From positions 1-7,703 of the forward strand of contig CAMLDJ010000266.1 in assembly GCA_946478755.1 (NCBI GenBank): DNA of 7,703 nt. Reading direction: 5' to 3'. A model generated the notes under the pieces. The model was not told where the DNA came from, ran no database searches, and saw nothing but the letters and a program-made list of their open reading frames with translations. The position numbers were made by a program, and so were the translations under genes. The stretch is from an uncultured Pedobacter sp. Lineage in GTDB: Bacteria; Bacteroidota; Bacteroidia; Sphingobacteriales; Sphingobacteriaceae. Position 1 is the stretch's first letter; each line of letters opens with the position of its first letter. This document shows positions 5,745 to 7,703 of the stretch, piece by piece.

Positions 5745-7700
5745 TTATTTTAATGAGTTGATGTATGCTGCAATTTTTAACCCGTCGGCCTTACTAACCT
5801 GTGGCATAGGTGGCATTTCTGTTGCATAGCCCGGCCAGTTTTCCGGCTTGGGATTGTGGATGAGCTGCAGGATCTTCTCGTTTGTGTATTTACGTTTGGC
5901 GACCTCTGTAAATGCAGGGCCGATCTGTTTCTTTACCGGGTTATGGCAGGCCAGGCAAGTATAATTGGTCAGTAATCCTTTTACTTCCGCATAGACAGGT
6001 GCTTTTGCTGTTGCTTTGGTTGCAGTAGTCATTTTTGCAGGAACGTTTTTTTTAGCGGTGGAAGCTGTTTTTTTTGCCGGTGCAGGGCTCACATTTGCCA
6101 CAGGATCATTGGCGGAATTCCAGGTGCTGAGTTCATTTGCTGCCAACTTCTCTCCTGCGGGGATGTTGTTTAACGTATAGTAGGCTACCGGATGAACGAC
6201 AGAATAAAAGTTTTGTTTTTCGCGGATGCCATTTACTTTAATGGTGTGGATATAATACTGGCGCAAGTTGCTCAGCACTATTCTTGCTTTTAATCCATCA
6301 GCAGATAGCTTCACCCCCTTAATTTTCAAAGTTTCGGTATTGACCGGTGGCGAGCCATATACCGGATGATACTTATAGATAAAGCTTTCTACGCTGTAAG
6401 ATGAAAGGTCCAGGGCCGATTTCTGATCAACCGGACTGGTAAATTCAATTTCAAAACCATCGGGCATTGCCCTTACCGCCTTCATTTCAAAAGGTACTTT
6501 GTTGTTGTATACCAGACGCTCAAGTCCTTCATTTGCATCCCCGGCGGAGCCCCATCCACGATTGGTCTCGCCAACAAAGAGAGAGCCATCCTGTGCCCAG
6601 GACATTCTCAGTACTCCGGAGCGGAAGCCACTTCTGAAGAGAAATGCGGCGCCTTGTTCTTCACCATTCACTTTTTCCATGAATACCCTGGATATGATAC
6701 TCATGCCCTGATCGCCAATTAAAAGCTGCCCTTCGAAGGGACCAAAATTGCCTTTAGGGATTTTTACAGGTTCAGAGGACGAAATGCCAAGGATGCCGTA
6801 AGGCAGCCATACCGAAGGTAAACGAAGCTCAGGGAATTCTTTTTTCATGTCGAACAACGTTTTAAAGTTCTCGTTCACCCTGTTCTCAGGTTTGATGGGA
6901 TTACCTTTATCGTCACTTATCCTTCTCTCATCCATTTTAGAATAGAAATATTCAGAACTTAATTTCACAGGGGAATCCGATCTTTTTGTCCAGATCAAAC
7001 TGGCGGGATGGCCCATAAAATCACCTTCATTTACTTTCCATATCCCACCGGAGCCTACCCAGTCGCCCTGATTCTCAGTATAATAAAACTGACCATCAAT
7101 TACGTTTAAACCTGCCGGAGAGCGCATCCCCGCGGCCCAGGGTTTCATTTTTCCATCTTCAGTGATGTTCATCGACCAGCCACGCATGGGCACTCTGCTT
7201 TCTGCACGCCACCATTCGCGATTACCAAAGGCAACATTGGCGGTGACGAAGAAAGAGCCGTCCGGTGCTATTTTAGGGCCAAAGCTATACTCGTGGTAAT
7301 GGCCGCTCAATGGCCAGGCATATATGGTTTCATACACATCGGCCTTGCCGTCCATATTTTTGTCTGACAACTTAGTCAGCTCGCCTCTTTGCGCAACATA
7401 AAAGGCTCCGTCTTTATAAGCTATACCTAATATTTCGTGCAGGCCTGTGGCAAATTTGCGAAAATAGGGGCTGTTGCTTGTGGGATTCTCTACGACGAAC
7501 ACATCTCCTCTTCGGGTGGATATGCCGAGATCGCCGTTTGGTAAAGTCACCAGTCCGCCTACCTCTAATATGGGGCCTTCAGGTACCCTAACCTTCATGA
7601 TCTTAAAAAAGTCTTCTTCTTTTGGTGTTTCCTGAGCCCATGTAGTCGTATAACTTAAGCTCAAAGCCAGCATTGCCAGCATTTTAAAAGTATTGTTCAT
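5745..7700 (-). CDS. Secreted beta-propeller dehydrogenase-like protein fused to a C-terminal c-type cytochrome
   Basis: This 651-aa protein has a Sec signal peptide (residues 1-22, ending T-T-W-A-Q, no lipobox). Residues about 35-400 form a propeller with repeated blade motifs such as L-P-N-G-D-L, A-P-D-G-S-F, A-Q-D-G-S-L-F-V-G-E and R-S-P-A-G-L-N. They resemble the sorbosone/glucose-dehydrogenase-like propellers common in Bacteroidota and Planctomycetota. A loop D-K-N-M-D-G-K-A-D (113-121) has the spacing of an EF-hand-like calcium site. An Ig-like domain follows (about 402-510), then a Lys/Ala/Thr/Pro-rich linker (about 538-568). Last comes a class I cytochrome c domain: heme site C-L-A-C-H at 582-586 and a distal Met in M-P-P-M-P (629 or 632). 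It probably acts in the periplasm, passing electrons through heme c. Whether the propeller binds PQQ or is catalytic is not shown. Only 3 nt precede the ATG, so the start is not fully proven, but the signal peptide fits it. Confidence 0.88.
   Translation of the reverse strand: MNNTFKMLAMLALSLSYTTTWAQETPKEEDFFKIMKVRVPEGPILEVGGLVTLPNGDLGISTRRGDVFVVENPTSNSPYFRKFATGLHEILGIAYKDGAFYVAQRGELTKLSDKNMDGKADVYETIYAWPLSGHYHEYSFGPKIAPDGSFFVTANVAFGNREWWRAESRVPMRGWSMNITEDGKMKPWAAGMRSPAGLNVIDGQFYYTENQGDWVGSGGIWKVNEGDFMGHPASLIWTKRSDSPVKLSSEYFYSKMDERRISDDKGNPIKPENRVNENFKTLFDMKKEFPELRLPSVWLPYGILGISSSEPVKIPKGNFGPFEGQLLIGDQGMSIISRVFMEKVNGEEQGAAFLFRSGFRSGVLRMSWAQDGSLFVGETNRGWGSAGDANEGLERLVYNNKVPFEMKAVRAMPDGFEIEFTSPVDQKSALDLSSYSVESFIYKYHPVYGSPPVNTETLKIKGVKLSADGLKARIVLSNLRQYYIHTIKVNGIREKQNFYSVVHPVAYYTLNNIPAGEKLAANELSTWNSANDPVANVSPAPAKKTASTAKKNVPAKMTTATKATAKAPVYAEVKGLLTNYTCLACHNPVKKQIGPAFTEVAKRKYTNEKILQLIHNPKPENWPGYATEMPPMPQVSKADGLKIAAYINSLK
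6000..6080 (-). other. Low-complexity Lys/Ala/Thr linker between propeller and cytochrome domains
   Basis: Residues about 541-567 consist almost only of A, K, T, P, S and a few others, with repeated K-K and T-A-K units. The composition changes sharply from the ordered Ig-like domain before it and the cytochrome domain after it. It is probably a flexible, positively charged tether that lets the heme domain reach a redox partner. The tether role is inferred from composition only. Confidence 0.75.
6046..6075 (-). other. Two A8 tracts in coding sequence; possible slippage sites
   Basis: On the coding strand two runs of eight A (6075-6068 and 6053-6046) lie 14 nt apart inside the linker, encoding K-K-T and K-K-N. 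In the reading frame each is arranged as A-AAA-AAA, a slippery heptamer form. A -1 slip at the first tract would add N-S-F-H-R and stop at TAA, giving a protein of about 549 aa without the cytochrome. No upstream Shine-Dalgarno-like stimulator is evident, so real slippage is only a possibility. A T8 run also occurs inside the receptor gene. Confidence 0.25.
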
Positions 7701-7703
7701 GTT

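Noticed and set aside
6499..6711. 70-codon open frame on the + strand
   Set aside because: It is antisense to the propeller domain and has no recognisable features.

Overview
The window looks like chromosomal DNA from a Bacteroidota bacterium, most likely Sphingobacteriaceae (Pedobacter-like). The reasons are moderate GC content, starts without strong Shine-Dalgarno sequences, a TonB-dependent receptor with an N-terminal carboxypeptidase-regulatory-like domain, and typical Bacteroidota versions of the DUF1080 and Tat-exported Gfo/Idh/MocA families. The genus is inferred from sequence style, not proven. No mobile element, CRISPR array, tRNA or rRNA was seen.

Layout: two gene clusters converge on one strong hairpin terminator (about 1515-1558). 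On the + strand, the last 45 codons of a DUF1080 (3-keto-disaccharide hydrolase/lyase family) gene are followed after 5 nt by a complete Gfo/Idh/MocA oxidoreductase with a near-consensus Tat signal. On the - strand, read from 7700 down to 1571, there are three genes: a secreted six-bladed-propeller-type dehydrogenase-like protein fused to a C-terminal c-type cytochrome; a TonB-dependent outer-membrane receptor of 784 aa, 26 nt downstream; and, after a 107-nt gap, a sodium:solute symporter very like the Vibrio galactose transporter vSGLT. The - strand set is probably one operon, because no terminator is visible between its genes.

Working model (inference): the five genes form a route for uptake and oxidative handling of a sugar or glycoside. 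The receptor would bring the ligand across the outer membrane. The propeller-cytochrome protein would oxidise a substrate or relay electrons in the periplasm. The Tat-exported oxidoreductase and the DUF1080 protein fit the described 3-keto-glycoside type of glycan breakdown. The vSGLT-like carrier would bring the free sugar into the cytoplasm with sodium. No glycoside hydrolase, SusD partner or dedicated regulator lies in the window, so the substrate cannot be named.

The less ordinary points are: the receptor is a SusD-less, siderophore-type TonB receptor placed in a sugar-like setting; the GxGxxG nucleotide-binding motif of the exported oxidoreductase is degenerate; and two A8 tracts sit in the linker between propeller and cytochrome, where slippage would yield a heme-less protein.
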